40,275 nucleotides of DNA, taken from positions 1 to 40,275 of the forward strand of contig BMTG01000027.1 of the NCBI GenBank assembly GCA_014649555.1. Direction: 5' to 3'. The translations under genes were made by a program, and so were the position numbers. The notes under the pieces were generated by a model. The model saw only the letters and a list, made by a program, of their open reading frames with translations. It ran no database searches and had not been told where the DNA came from. This DNA is from Streptomyces globisporus. GTDB taxonomy: Bacteria > Actinomycetota > Actinomycetes > Streptomycetales > Streptomycetaceae. Every line of letters begins with the position of its first letter. The stretch's first letter is position 1. Positions 24,293 to 32,624 of this stretch are shown here, one piece after another.

Positions 24293-24793
24293 TCAGCTGG
24301 CTCGCTGATCCGGGACGCGGTAGAACTTCTGGTCGGCCCGGCGCGGGCCGCGCTCGTCCAGGGTGCGGATCAGGTCGCGGTCGACGCTCGACATCCGCCA
24401 CCACTCCCGCAGCACCCGGCCGTCAGCCGCGTAGTACGCGACGACCCGGGCCCAGGGGCTGCCGCCGGGAAGAGTGTGGGACACCTTGAACGCGAACCCG
24501 CTGTGCGTGAGCGTCACCGCGTCCTCCGGCCACCAGGCGCCCTCGTCGGCCGTGAAACTGGCGGGGCGCACGTGGTTGAGCAGGTTGAAGCTGCCTGAGG
24601 CGAGCAGGGTGTAACGCTCGCCCAGCGACTCGCAGTGGTCCTCGTCGTCGTGGTCCGCGGCCGAGTAGACCGTGTAGTGCGGGAAGAGCAGGAACCTGCC
24701 CTCGTGGTGCTCCGCGAGGCTGCCGTGATAGCGGACGGCCGTTCCAGCGACGGGCAGTTCAAGGGCGGTGGTGCGCGGCGAGGGGATGCTCAC
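24293..24793 (-). CDS. Hypothetical protein of the leader regulon
   Basis: 166 aa from GTG 24793, with AGGAGGACCCC as ribosome-binding site. A longer frame to 25141 runs through the promoter and leader and is rejected. The protein is beta-rich, with repeated segments VRYHGSLAEHHEGRFLLFPH, YTLLASGSFNLLNHVR and VTLTHSGFAFKVSHTLPGG, and a late WWRMSSVDRDLIRTLDERG. An acidic DHDDEDHCES stretch is notable. No family recognised. Confidence 0.65.
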   Translation of the reverse strand: MSIPSPRTTALELPVAGTAVRYHGSLAEHHEGRFLLFPHYTVYSAADHDDEDHCESLGERYTLLASGSFNLLNHVRPASFTADEGAWWPEDAVTLTHSGFAFKVSHTLPGGSPWARVVAYYAADGRVLREWWRMSSVDRDLIRTLDERGPRRADQKFYRVPDQRAS

Positions 24794-24820
24794 GGGGTCC
24801 TCCTGGTGCGTGGTGAGTGC

Positions 24821-24869
24821 GGTTCGGTGTCGATCGCGGCCAAACGATCTGACATATAGAACTCTACCA
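24821..24869 (-). promoter_or_regulatory. Regulon promoter and leader for the gene at 24293-24793
   Basis: The minus strand has TGGTAGAGTTCTATATGTCA (24850-24869). A hairpin GATCG ... CGATC (24832-24849) has TTTGGCC in its loop, then CCGAACC (24821-24827) and the ribosome-binding site. Confidence 0.72.
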
Positions 24870-25098
24870 GATTTACATGGATTGTCTAGTGGTGCCGCTC
24901 CGTGTCGTTCCGGCGCCGTCTCGCTGCGCACCCTGCTGGCGCGGCCGGGCTGGTGCCCGGTCGACGGTGGTGATCGCGGTGGAAGGCTTCCGGTGCGAGG
25001 GGGCCGCCGGCGGGGCCGCACCTGTGATGGCCCGCACCAGGAGAAGCCGCGAGACGCTGGGCGCCTGGGATCCGGTCGTCGCCGGGACTGGGGAGGGG

Positions 25099-25132
25099 GC
25101 TCGGGGGCTGCCTCGCTGGGCAGCCCCCGAGC
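25099..25132. terminator. Strong terminator hairpin
   Basis: GCTCGGGGGCTGCC (25099-25112) pairs with GGCAGCCCCCGAGC (25119-25132) over 14 bp. It lies just past the stop at 25138 of the leftward gene. Confidence 0.65.
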
Positions 25133-25137
25133 GGTCA

Positions 25138-25914
25138 TCACCGGCGCTTGCTGCGCTCTGCTACCTCTTGCAGGGCCTGCGCGCGGGCGCTGGCGGCAGG
25201 GCAGGGTCCCAGGAGCAGCGCGACGAGCCGGTTCAGCTCCTCCGGGGGGCCGGTACGCCGTGCGCGGGCCACCGACGCGAGCAGCTGGGCGGCACCGTCC
25301 GCGGTGACGGGGTGGGCTCCGGTGTCGTCACCGGGGGAGCAGGGGCAGGTGCTGGCAGGGGTGTACAGGCGGGCGATGGTCTCCGCGTGCTGCGCCATGG
25401 GCATGCATCCGTCGTGGCGGTTCTCCGGCCTCGGGGTGTTGTCGTTGTTCCGTCCTCGCAGGTGGGACCACCAGCGCGTTCCGGTCCAGCCGCAGAAGCA
25501 CTTCATGCGCCAGCGGTTGTCGGCCCCGGGGTAGCCCTCCAGGGGTTCCCAGGCCAGTTCGGCCAGACGCGCCAGGGCGCGGGCGGCGTTGATGATGTTC
25601 TGGGGAGTCGGCTTGAGTCCCCGCAGGTAGGGGACGGGAACCGGCTCGACGGTGCCTGCGGTCTCTGCGGGGGCCGCCGGGGCGGTGCCGAGGATCTCGC
25701 AGAGGTGGTCGGCCGCCTCCCAGCGGTCCGCGTGCTTCGTCCGGGCGGAATCCGGCTGCCCGGCCGGTACCGCGTACCACGCCCGGTGCCAGCGGTAGAT
25801 GTGACCGGCCATGACTCCGGCCAGGGAGGTGACGGGGTAGCGGCCGTCCTCGCCGCAGTCCCCGATGGTGTACTTCGGTTCGTCGCTGCTCTTGTGCTCG
25901 ATGTTCTGGGTCAC
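25138..25914 (-). CDS. Cysteine-containing hypothetical protein
   Basis: 258 aa from GTG 25914, behind AGAGGCATC. An N-terminal part (YTIGDCGEDGRYPVTSLAGV, HIYRWHRAWYAVPAGQ) is followed near ~135-170 by RMKCFCGWTGTRWWSHLRG, and later by DGCMPMAQH and STCPCSPG. The paired Cys could bind metal. A C-terminal helical stretch ends KRR. No family recognised. Confidence 0.55.
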   Translation of the reverse strand: MTQNIEHKSSDEPKYTIGDCGEDGRYPVTSLAGVMAGHIYRWHRAWYAVPAGQPDSARTKHADRWEAADHLCEILGTAPAAPAETAGTVEPVPVPYLRGLKPTPQNIINAARALARLAELAWEPLEGYPGADNRWRMKCFCGWTGTRWWSHLRGRNNDNTPRPENRHDGCMPMAQHAETIARLYTPASTCPCSPGDDTGAHPVTADGAAQLLASVARARRTGPPEELNRLVALLLGPCPAASARAQALQEVAERSKRR

Positions 25915-26003
25915 GATGCCTCTCGCGTGTTCTCGCGCGGCGGTGACTGCCTGGAACGGGATCCGCCCCGGGCCGGTCGTTCCGCGATGGATGGCTGTCG
26001 GTG

Positions 26004-26042
26004 CCCCGGTGCGGGCGTGGCGGTGCCGCGCCCACACCGGGG
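26004..26042. terminator. Hairpin after the gene at 26050
   Basis: CCCCGGTG (26004-26011) pairs with CACCGGGG (26035-26042), with an inner GGGCG/CGCCC stem. Confidence 0.5.
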
Positions 26043-26049
26043 TGGGGTG

Positions 26050-26445
26050 TCAGCTGGAGAGGCTGAGCGGGACCCCGCGGCCGATGTGCCGCACGACGCC
26101 CCGGTCGCGCACGACGTCGTCCAGGAGGTCAGCGACCTCGGGGATCACCGTGCGGGCCAGGGTGACCCGGGAGCCGAATCCGTGCGAGAAGTGGGGGAAT
26201 CCGTTGGGGCCGAACTTCGCGTCGATGACCCACTCCGGCTCATCCGTGAGCCTGGACAGGGAGTAGGTCACCGGCTTCTCGGCCCCGGGGGCGAGAAGGT
26301 CCATCCGGGCTTCCAGCCCGGTGCGGCTGCCGCCGAAGCCGTCCGGCTCGGTGCGGATCGCGACCTTGCCGACCGTGACGGACAGCGTGTGAGTGCTGCC
26401 GTCCTGGTCCACGGTGACGTTGAAGGTGTTGCTGTCGTCCGACAC
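26050..26445 (-). CDS. Hypothetical protein of the leader regulon
   Basis: 131 aa from GTG 26445, with GGAGAGCTT upstream; the longer frame to 26556 includes the promoter. The N-terminal half is beta-rich (TFNVTVDQDGSTHTLSVTVG) with AIRTEPDGFGGSRTGLEARM. It then has WVIDAKFGPNGFPHFSHGFG and a helical end with VTLARTVIPEVADLLDDVVR. It appears soluble. Function unknown. Confidence 0.65.
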   Translation of the reverse strand: MSDDSNTFNVTVDQDGSTHTLSVTVGKVAIRTEPDGFGGSRTGLEARMDLLAPGAEKPVTYSLSRLTDEPEWVIDAKFGPNGFPHFSHGFGSRVTLARTVIPEVADLLDDVVRDRGVVRHIGRGVPLSLSS

Positions 26446-26467
26446 AAGCTCTCCTGGTAGTTGGTGT

Positions 26468-26524
26468 GATTCGGAGATCCGCCGGAACGAGGGCCAACCC
26501 GTTCCGACAGTTAGAATTCTACCA
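26468..26524 (-). promoter_or_regulatory. Regulon promoter and leader for the gene at 26050-26445
   Basis: The minus strand has TGGTAGAATTCTAACTGTCG (26505-26524), then a GGAACG/CGTTCC hairpin with GGTTGGCCC in the loop (26484-26505). CCGAATC (26468-26474) replaces CCGAACC; the change leaves a G-U pair in the proposed loop interaction. Confidence 0.72.
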
Positions 26525-26609
26525 GAGAATGCCGGGCTTCGGGGGAAGGGGCTCACCCGGGAGTGTCGGCCCTGAACTGGCCTTCCGCTCCTCTGCCCGT
26601 CGTGGCGCC

Positions 26610-27494
26610 CTAGTCCCTCGCGGGCAGGCCCCTGCCCGGGTGGTGCGCGTCGGCTACGGTCGGCCGAAGAGGGTGCCGTTCGTCGGAGAGCAGCTCCACG
26701 GCCTCGTGAAGCGAGGCGACACCGATCACCCTGACCCCTGCAATGTCAACGTCGTCCACGGCATCCGCCGGAACCAGGATCACCCTCGCGCCCTGCGCGG
26801 CGGCCCCCTGAACCGCTTCAACCAACCCCCTCGGTGTCCTGACCGCACCGTCGAGACCGAGCTCGCCGATCAGCGCAACGTCCGACCAGCAGCCGCAGGG
26901 AATCTGGCCAGCGGCGACCAGAACGGAGCAAGCCAACGCAAGGTCCAGGGCGCTGGCCCCCGCGACAGACACATCCTTCCCGGCCGGCTCCAGCGGTGTG
27001 ACCTCGACCCGCACGCACGCCATCGGCCAATGCCTGCCGCTATTGATCACTCCCGCTCGCACACGATCACGGGTCGACGCCGCGCAACGGTCCGGCAGCC
27101 CCCGCACGTGGAAGCTCGGCACCCCAGGCAGCGCACTGGCCGCGACACCGAACGCAGCGTCCTTCGTGGCAGCCGCCACGCCCGCGCCCCCGTACAGCTC
27201 CGACGTGAGGGCCGGGCCCCACTCGCGGCCCCCGCTCAGGGCGTAGTGGTCGAGCCCTGCACGCTCGCGGCGCTCGCGCAGGACCTCGTGCACAGCTTCC
27301 TGGGCGGTGGCTGCGTAGGTCGTGAACAGCTCTCCGAACGCATCGAAGGCATCGATTCCAGCCTCCTCCAACATGATGGCGCGCCTGGTCGGGTCGGTCG
27401 GTGCTGGGTAGATGTCCCACAGATTGAAGGAGCTCCCGGTGTCCTGGCCCGCGACGATGAATTCGGTGTGTCCGGTGGTCGGTTCGGTGCTCAT
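26610..27494 (-). CDS. Stand-alone ComM/ChlI N-terminal (Lon-fold) domain protein
   Basis: 294 aa from ATG 27494, behind GGAGG. Residues ~118-270 match the Lon-protease-like first domain of ComM/YifB: GVPSFHVRGLPDRC, then RDRVRAGVINSGRHWP, DLALACSVLVAAGQIP, VALIGELGLDGAVRTPRGL and GVRVIGVASLHEAVELL. The AAA+ motor and zinc part of ComM, which normally follow, are absent. In their place is an extra ~110-residue N-terminal region with an internal FDAFGELFTTYAATAQEAV helix. ComM drives branch migration in recombination. A motor-less protein cannot do this alone, so it may compete or act as an adaptor. Confidence 0.75.
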   Translation of the reverse strand: MSTEPTTGHTEFIVAGQDTGSSFNLWDIYPAPTDPTRRAIMLEEAGIDAFDAFGELFTTYAATAQEAVHEVLRERRERAGLDHYALSGGREWGPALTSELYGGAGVAAATKDAAFGVAASALPGVPSFHVRGLPDRCAASTRDRVRAGVINSGRHWPMACVRVEVTPLEPAGKDVSVAGASALDLALACSVLVAAGQIPCGCWSDVALIGELGLDGAVRTPRGLVEAVQGAAAQGARVILVPADAVDDVDIAGVRVIGVASLHEAVELLSDERHPLRPTVADAHHPGRGLPARD

Positions 27495-27514
27495 CTGTCC
27501 TCCAGTGGCAGGGG

Positions 27515-27551
27515 GCCGGGCCTCAACGTGCTGGTCGTGCTGAGGCCCGGC
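27515..27551. terminator. Terminator-like hairpin after the Gp88-family gene
   Basis: GCCGGGCCTCA (27515-27525) pairs with TGAGGCCCGGC (27541-27551), 11 bp perfect, 15-base loop. Confidence 0.55.
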
Positions 27552-27575
27552 GGATACGGCGGTGGTCGGCGCCGG

Positions 27576-28364
27576 TCACGCGCGGCTGAAGATGCTGTCT
27601 TCCGGCTCCAGGTCCGGGGGCGGGCTGGCGGCCGGTGGACGCCGGGCGTTCTTCCGGTCGAGACGCGCGTCGCGGGCGCGTTGGAGCGAACCGAACGACT
27701 CCTTGGTGCCTTGCCTGCGGCGCAGGTGGGGGATGTTGTTGGCCGGGATTCCGACCCGTTCCGGCCCGTAGACAGCCAACAGATCCGATGGGGTCTGCGA
27801 CGCGTATCCGGCGCGGTCGATGGCCTCTTCGTCGGGGAAGACGTCCGCGTGGCGTCGGGTGAGGTCCACGTGCCGGTCCTCGCGCCCTCCCAGGCTCGGG
27901 CACCATGCGAAGTTGGGCGGGGCGTCCTCGCCGTTCTTCCCGATCACCCTGTGGAGAAGGGTGATTTCCTTCGAGTAGCAGTAGAAGGAAACGTCGGGGG
28001 CGCTGTCCGCGATGCGCAGCCAGGCTTCGAGGTACTCCCTGCTGTAGAAATCCCCGGCGTCGTGGATGCGGACGAATCGGCCCGCATACCGCTGGTGCTG
28101 AACCTCCTCGGTCATCAGCCGTTCGAACCGGGGGAGGTCCTCCAGCGTCAGCATGAGGTTCTGCATGTGCGCGGCGCGGACGTTGGAGAAGCGGTAGGTG
28201 CCCCAGCGCGCGAAACAGAGATCCGCGCAGACTCCGGCGCTCGGGCAGACGTTCATGGACCGGCCTGACGGCAACTGCACCACCCAGGCGGGCAGCGTCC
28301 AGACGTAGATGCTGTGTCGGCGTAGATCGGCGTTTCCCTGGCGGAGCAGCCATTTCCGGGCCAC
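27576..28364 (-). CDS. Gp88-family protein
   Basis: 262 aa from GTG 28364, with GGAGG upstream. A three-cysteine motif near residue 40-50 (NVCPSAGVCADLCFARWG) is followed by an aromatic core with VRIHDAGDFYSREYLEAWL, VSFYCYSKE and NFAWCPSLGG, as in the Gp88 family of actinophages and plasmids. Later motifs include IPANNIPHLRRRQGTKESFG. The family's role is not established. The spaced Cys and the D-x-GDF motif suggest a metal-binding enzyme, possibly on nucleic acid. It uses a different leader (CGGCCGG palindrome at ~28413-28430), without TTGGCC. Confidence 0.75.
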   Translation of the reverse strand: MARKWLLRQGNADLRRHSIYVWTLPAWVVQLPSGRSMNVCPSAGVCADLCFARWGTYRFSNVRAAHMQNLMLTLEDLPRFERLMTEEVQHQRYAGRFVRIHDAGDFYSREYLEAWLRIADSAPDVSFYCYSKEITLLHRVIGKNGEDAPPNFAWCPSLGGREDRHVDLTRRHADVFPDEEAIDRAGYASQTPSDLLAVYGPERVGIPANNIPHLRRRQGTKESFGSLQRARDARLDRKNARRPPAASPPPDLEPEDSIFSRA

Positions 28365-28512
28365 AGGGGATACCTCCGTCGTGAGACTGTGTGAGGAGAG
28401 CGCGGCGGCCCCGGCCGGACTTCCGGCCGGCGGGGGGCGTCGCAGTGACGTGCTGGAGCGGGGACGGTCCAGTCCCGCGCGCGGTCCGTCCGCAAAGGGC
28501 GGGTGCGGACCG

Positions 28513-28540
28513 GCGGGCCACCCTGTTTTGGGCGGCCCGC
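28513..28540. terminator. Terminator hairpin after the DUF3560 gene
   Basis: GCGGGCCACCC (28513-28523) pairs with GGGCGGCCCGC (28530-28540) with one mismatch, loop TGTTTT. It is just past the stop at 28548. Confidence 0.6.
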
Positions 28541-28547
28541 GGCGCGG

Positions 28548-29546
28548 CTACTCCTGCGGGCGCGCAGCCCTCCGCGAGCGGAGTTCCTTCATCCGGGCGG
28601 CAGACATCTGCCCCGTGACGCCGTCGTACGGCATGCGGTCATTCCACGAGTAGGCGCGGGTCGCATCGCTGATCACCGGCCGCACGTCCGGCCCGCCGGG
28701 AACCGTCAGCGACTTGGCGTTGACCCGCAGAACCTCGTACCAGCGGCCGTCATGCTGGGCGTAGTCACCCTTCACGAAATGTGATGGGCCGTAGACGATG
28801 AACCCGTCGGCTTCCGCCTGGGCGATGAGCGTGCGCCAGTAGGTGAGCTCGTCGGCGGTCTCCTCCTCCTCGCGGTGGAGCTCCGCGAGACCCTCCGGCG
28901 TCAACGACCGCTTGTGCCCGTTGGCGGACTGCCCGGCAAGCCACTTGTGGATGCGCCGCAACTGGGTCTCCAGGCGGCCGATGCGGCGCAGCGTCACGGC
29001 AGGGTCGTTGCGGTGCCGCTGGTGGTCCTCCGCAGCCCGGGCGCACGCGGCGAGATACGCGGCCCGCCTGCCCTCCTCGACGGCCTTGCCCCACATGCGC
29101 TGCGTCCGGTCGCGGGCCCGCCGGTCCGCCGGGAACGAGGAATGCCCGGGCATCGTCGGCTGCCCCAGCGGGATTGCCTCGCTGCGCTCCCGCGCCTGCT
29201 CGTTCAGCCGGTCGCTGTTCGCCTGCGCCTGGTCGGCCTGCTCGGTGTACTGCGCGGCCCGGCTCTCCGACCGGCTGTTGCGCTCGGCCTCGGCTACCGC
29301 GAACGGGCGCCGGTCGTCCTCGTCCACCACGGTCTGCACTTCGAACCCTGCGGCCCGCAGGGCTGCTGACGCGGCATTGATCTTCGACCGCTGAGCAGCC
29401 CGGTCCCGCGAGTTGCGGACGCCGAGCTGTTCGATGGACGGGAAGTAGTGGAAGCCGTGCGGGCGGACGATCTCGTAGACGCCGTCCCCCTTCGCACTGC
29501 CCTCGATGAGCGTTCCCTCGGAGCGGGTATGACGAATAGTGATCAT
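28548..29546 (-). CDS. DUF3560 protein
   Basis: 332 aa from ATG 29546, with AGGGAG upstream; the frame to 29612 includes the promoter. It follows the DUF3560 pattern closely: MITIRHTRSEGTLIEGSAKG at the start, then HYFPSIEQLGVRNSRDRAA, a long charged helical region (~85-140) with RNSRSESRAAQYTEQADQ, then PGHSSFPADRRARDRTQ. A late region has ITLRRIGRLE-type helices and GDYAQHDGRWYEVLRVNAKS. DUF3560 is common on Streptomyces conjugative elements and its role is unknown. The coiled-coil centre suggests self-association. Confidence 0.85.
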   Translation of the reverse strand: MITIRHTRSEGTLIEGSAKGDGVYEIVRPHGFHYFPSIEQLGVRNSRDRAAQRSKINAASAALRAAGFEVQTVVDEDDRRPFAVAEAERNSRSESRAAQYTEQADQAQANSDRLNEQARERSEAIPLGQPTMPGHSSFPADRRARDRTQRMWGKAVEEGRRAAYLAACARAAEDHQRHRNDPAVTLRRIGRLETQLRRIHKWLAGQSANGHKRSLTPEGLAELHREEEETADELTYWRTLIAQAEADGFIVYGPSHFVKGDYAQHDGRWYEVLRVNAKSLTVPGGPDVRPVISDATRAYSWNDRMPYDGVTGQMSAARMKELRSRRAARPQE

Positions 29547-29569
29547 TCGAACTCCCTGCTGATGCGTGC

Positions 29570-29626
29570 GGTTCGGTGCGGCGGGGAGGGCCAACCCCCC
29601 GCCGTCTGACATTTAGAATTCTACCA
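29570..29626 (-). promoter_or_regulatory. Regulon promoter and leader of the DUF3560 gene
   Basis: The minus strand has TGGTAGAATTCTAAATGTCA (29607-29626), then a GGCGGGG stem (29580-29603) with GGTTGGCC in the loop, then CCGAACC (29570-29576) and the ribosome-binding site. Confidence 0.78.
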
Positions 29627-29740
29627 TGATTGACGGGATTGGTGGTGGTCTGGCACGGCCACCTGGTGCCGCCGGTCGGGACACGGCGGCACCGGCGTTG
29701 AACTCCGGTCGTCATGTGGTCAGGCGGGCGGTGCTGGCGT

Positions 29741-29785
29741 CCCGGGGGTGCCGCGCCGGGCGGGTGTCGGCGCGGCACCCCCGGG
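29741..29785. terminator. Very strong 17-bp hairpin
   Basis: CCCGGGGGTGCCGCGCC (29741-29757) pairs perfectly with 29769-29785, loop of 11. It would stop leftward transcription from the 834-aa gene before the DUF3560 promoter. Confidence 0.65.
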
Positions 29786-29948
29786 AGGAGCCAGGGCCGG
29801 GCGCGCCGGTTGCAGGGGCGGGCGTTGTCGACGCGGACCAGTTCGAAGAGCTGGACCCACTTGCGCCATGTCTCCATGACCTCCCGCAGTCGGCACCGTT
29901 CCAGGGGCTGAAGGGACCGAAGAACCGAAGAGCCGTCACGGCCGCCCG

Positions 29949-29976
29949 GTGCCGCCCCGTGAGGACGCGGCGGCAC
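29949..29976. terminator. Hairpin after the 834-aa gene
   Basis: GTGCCGCC (29949-29956) pairs with GGCGGCAC (29969-29976) just past the stop at 29990. Confidence 0.5.
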
Positions 29977-29989
29977 TGGGCAGACCGGC

Positions 29990-32494
29990 TCAGACGCTGG
30001 GGTCGTTGACGAACTCGACCGGTACGCCGCTGTCGACAACCAGGCGGTGCGAGGTCAACAGGTTCCGCGCGTTGTCGGCCGCGTTCAGCCTCCGGTGGAG
30101 CTTCCGGAACTTGATCACGATCGGCGGGTGCGCGGGGATGTGCCCCAGCTCGCAGGAGATCCCGGCCGTGATGCGGGCGGTGCAGTTGGTGCCGGTCTTC
30201 TTGTCGCTGCTGCACCACACCCGGACCGTGGGCGTGCCCGTACCGACCGCTGCCAGCTCTTCCAGGGTGCCGGTCACGGTCAGGTACGCGCGGGTGGCCG
30301 CCCGGATCGTCTCGGCCGTTGTTGGGATGTCCGTCGGCCGGATACGCTCGGCGTTCGGCTGCACGGCAAGGATCGCCTGTCGGGTCGCGCCGATCGCCTC
30401 GTCGGCCTGGTGCCGGGCCGCGTTGACGACGGGGAGCTGTCCGGGCTTCCCCCGCCGCTCCGCAGCGGCCCTCAGCGACTCGGCGGCCGCCTCCAGGGCG
30501 TAGTGCGCGGTCACCAGCGCCCGCCGCTGCGGGGACGGGGCGCCGGGAGCCATGGACAGCAGATGCCGGGCCAGGCGCTCCAGGTCCTCCGGGGCCGGGT
30601 TCATGACGGTGTCGTTCGTCGCCTCGTACGCGGCCAGCGCGGTGAACAGCGGCGCGGGGCTCACCGCCGGGGTGTTCTCCGGCCGCCGGGCGTCCTCGGC
30701 CACGATGCGGGCATCCCACCCGGCGAGCTCTTGCCGCACGAGCGGGTACAGCTCCGGATCGAGCGGCCGCACGGTGTGCGCGAAGCACTCGGCCAGCGCC
30801 TCGTCCGTCGGCTCACGCCTCACCGGGGGCTCCGCGCACACCGTCTCGGCCCGCCACCGCGCCGCGAACCCGCGGGCACGCCGTACGTCCTTCTCCGACC
30901 ACTCCCGGGGGGCGGGGGCCGGCTCCGGGTTCCCGGCGGGGCGCTGCGGCACGTAACGCTGGTTCTCCACCACGATCGCCCCCTCCGCGTCCTGGTAGAA
31001 CGGGGCCCGCTTGAAGCGGAGGTTCTTCACGGCGCGCCGGACCTGATCGGCGGGCACCCCTTCGTGGCGCAGTTCCCCGGACAGGTACAGGTCGTGCGGC
31101 ACGTTGGCGACGTCGTCGACGGTCGGCGGTACCGGGCGCAGCTCCCGCACCGCGCACGGGCGTACCCCGTACGTGACGCCGTCCTCGTCGGGCTCCACCG
31201 CCCGGACGTTGTAGTGCCCGGCGACCCACTGCGTCACCGTGCCCTCGTACTCGTCCAGGACGTACGTACGGCGGGTCTCGTGCCGGTAGAACGTGCCCCG
31301 GACGATCACCCGGTCACCCTCCGCGTACCGCTCCCGCTCCGGCTTCTGTTCCGTGGCGATCTCGGCGGACGTCGCGGGGCGCAACCACACCTCGCCCCGG
31401 ACATCTCCGTAATCGATCCGGGCGGTCCCGGCAGACTCCGACATCTCCCGCACACCCCAGCTCATGGCGTTGTTGATCTCCCGCAGGGCGTCCAGGCTCG
31501 GGATCCGCTCCGGGGTACCGCCGTTCACCGTCCGCATGTGCCACCGCACCGGGCGCAGGTCCGACAGCAGCGGTACGCCCGGCTCACCCTCGGGGCCGTC
31601 GACCCGGGCGACGATCTGCCCGTCGGACACCCACACGTCCCGCAGGTGCCCGTACCAGGCAGGCACGTAATCCCATCCCTTGTCGGTCTCGACCTTGTGG
31701 CCGGAGACCTCCACCAGGTCACCGACGGACAGGCCCGACGCCTCCCGCGCCGCCTCCACGTCCACCGACGGAACCGCCGCGCGCCGCCGGAAAGTGAAGA
31801 CGATGTCCCCCGGACCCTTCTGGACCCCACGCCAGTCCACCGTGAACAGCTCGGCCGTGCCCTCGACCCGCGCCCCAGCACCGTGCTTGATCGCCACCGC
31901 CAGGGCCAGGCGCTTACCCGGCTGCGGCGGGCAGTGCCGCTTCACGCCGTCCTGGGACGCCGTGACGTCGTAGACCGCACTGGTCATGTCGGCAGCCGAC
32001 AGGGACCTGTACAGGGCCGGATACGGGTCAACGGCGGGCGTCTCCTCGACGGCGACCGTGGCCGGGTCCTTCCACAGGCGGATGGACACGGGCGTGCACC
32101 CGTACAGGCGGGCCGGGGTCGGCCGGTTGCTCCGGTGCGCGCCGATGGCGTCGACCAGTTCCTTGTCCCACCCCCGGGGGTCGTCGTCGCCCCCGTCCGC
32201 GATGCTGTCGGCGAGCGCGGCCACCTGGTCGGCCGTCATGTGGTGGAGCTGCTCCCGGATAGCCCAGTACCGCTCCTCACGGGTGAAGATGACCCGCACC
32301 CGTTCGATCTCGGCGCGCTGCCGGATGATGCGGCGCACCGTGGTCCTGTTCGCCTTGCCCTGTTCCGTGTCCGCGTCCCGGGACATCACCGCTTCCACCT
32401 CATCGACCGTCACGACATGGTGGTTGTGCAGGCGAGCGAAGATGAGGATCTGCTGTGCCATGTGCTGAGCGCGGTCAAGGGCCGACAGTGCCAT
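29990..32494 (-). CDS. Large multi-module hypothetical protein
   Basis: 834 aa from ATG 32494, chosen because AAGGAGCACCCA precedes it and the upstream frame is unlike protein. The N-terminus is helical, with an HTH-like section (RAQHMAQQILIFARLHNHHV, then RTTVRRIIRQRAEIERVRVI). The middle holds SH3/KOW-like beta modules (VGDLVEVSGHKVETDKG; EGDRVIVRGTFYRHETRRTY; VTQWVAGHYNVRAVEPDE). The last third is a helical region rich in Arg/Ala/Glu (RHLLSMAPGAPSPQRRALV). It is the longest accessory protein and no family was recognised. The mix of HTH and small beta barrels suggests nucleic-acid binding. Confidence 0.7.
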   Translation of the reverse strand: MALSALDRAQHMAQQILIFARLHNHHVVTVDEVEAVMSRDADTEQGKANRTTVRRIIRQRAEIERVRVIFTREERYWAIREQLHHMTADQVAALADSIADGGDDDPRGWDKELVDAIGAHRSNRPTPARLYGCTPVSIRLWKDPATVAVEETPAVDPYPALYRSLSAADMTSAVYDVTASQDGVKRHCPPQPGKRLALAVAIKHGAGARVEGTAELFTVDWRGVQKGPGDIVFTFRRRAAVPSVDVEAAREASGLSVGDLVEVSGHKVETDKGWDYVPAWYGHLRDVWVSDGQIVARVDGPEGEPGVPLLSDLRPVRWHMRTVNGGTPERIPSLDALREINNAMSWGVREMSESAGTARIDYGDVRGEVWLRPATSAEIATEQKPERERYAEGDRVIVRGTFYRHETRRTYVLDEYEGTVTQWVAGHYNVRAVEPDEDGVTYGVRPCAVRELRPVPPTVDDVANVPHDLYLSGELRHEGVPADQVRRAVKNLRFKRAPFYQDAEGAIVVENQRYVPQRPAGNPEPAPAPREWSEKDVRRARGFAARWRAETVCAEPPVRREPTDEALAECFAHTVRPLDPELYPLVRQELAGWDARIVAEDARRPENTPAVSPAPLFTALAAYEATNDTVMNPAPEDLERLARHLLSMAPGAPSPQRRALVTAHYALEAAAESLRAAAERRGKPGQLPVVNAARHQADEAIGATRQAILAVQPNAERIRPTDIPTTAETIRAATRAYLTVTGTLEELAAVGTGTPTVRVWCSSDKKTGTNCTARITAGISCELGHIPAHPPIVIKFRKLHRRLNAADNARNLLTSHRLVVDSGVPVEFVNDPSV

Positions 32495-32578
32495 TGGGTG
32501 CTCCTTCAGTTCGGGACGACTGGCGTTGCTCTCGCCCGGTGGTGACCGGCCGGGTGAGTGCTTGTGGGCGATGAGGTC

Positions 32579-32617
32579 GGCCGGTCCGCCCGGATGTGGC
32601 TCCTGGGCGGACCGGCC
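32579..32617. terminator. Strong 13-bp terminator hairpin
   Basis: GGCCGGTCCGCCC (32579-32591) pairs perfectly with 32605-32617, just past the stop at 32625. Confidence 0.65.
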
Positions 32618-32624
32618 AGACTGC

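Larger units (their letters stand above)
24794..25137. other. 344-bp gap holding promoter, leader and terminator
   Basis: The left part is the promoter-leader of the gene at 24293. The right end has a strong terminator (25099-25132). Between 24880 and 25090 no gene or repeat could be supported. Confidence 0.6.
29627..29989. other. Intergenic gap with two strong hairpins
   Basis: No gene can be supported with confidence. A short frame beginning METWRKWVQLFELVRVDNAR (minus strand, ATG near 29878) looks protein-like but has no nearby stop and is not called. Two hairpins, listed separately, bracket the gap. Confidence 0.5.
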
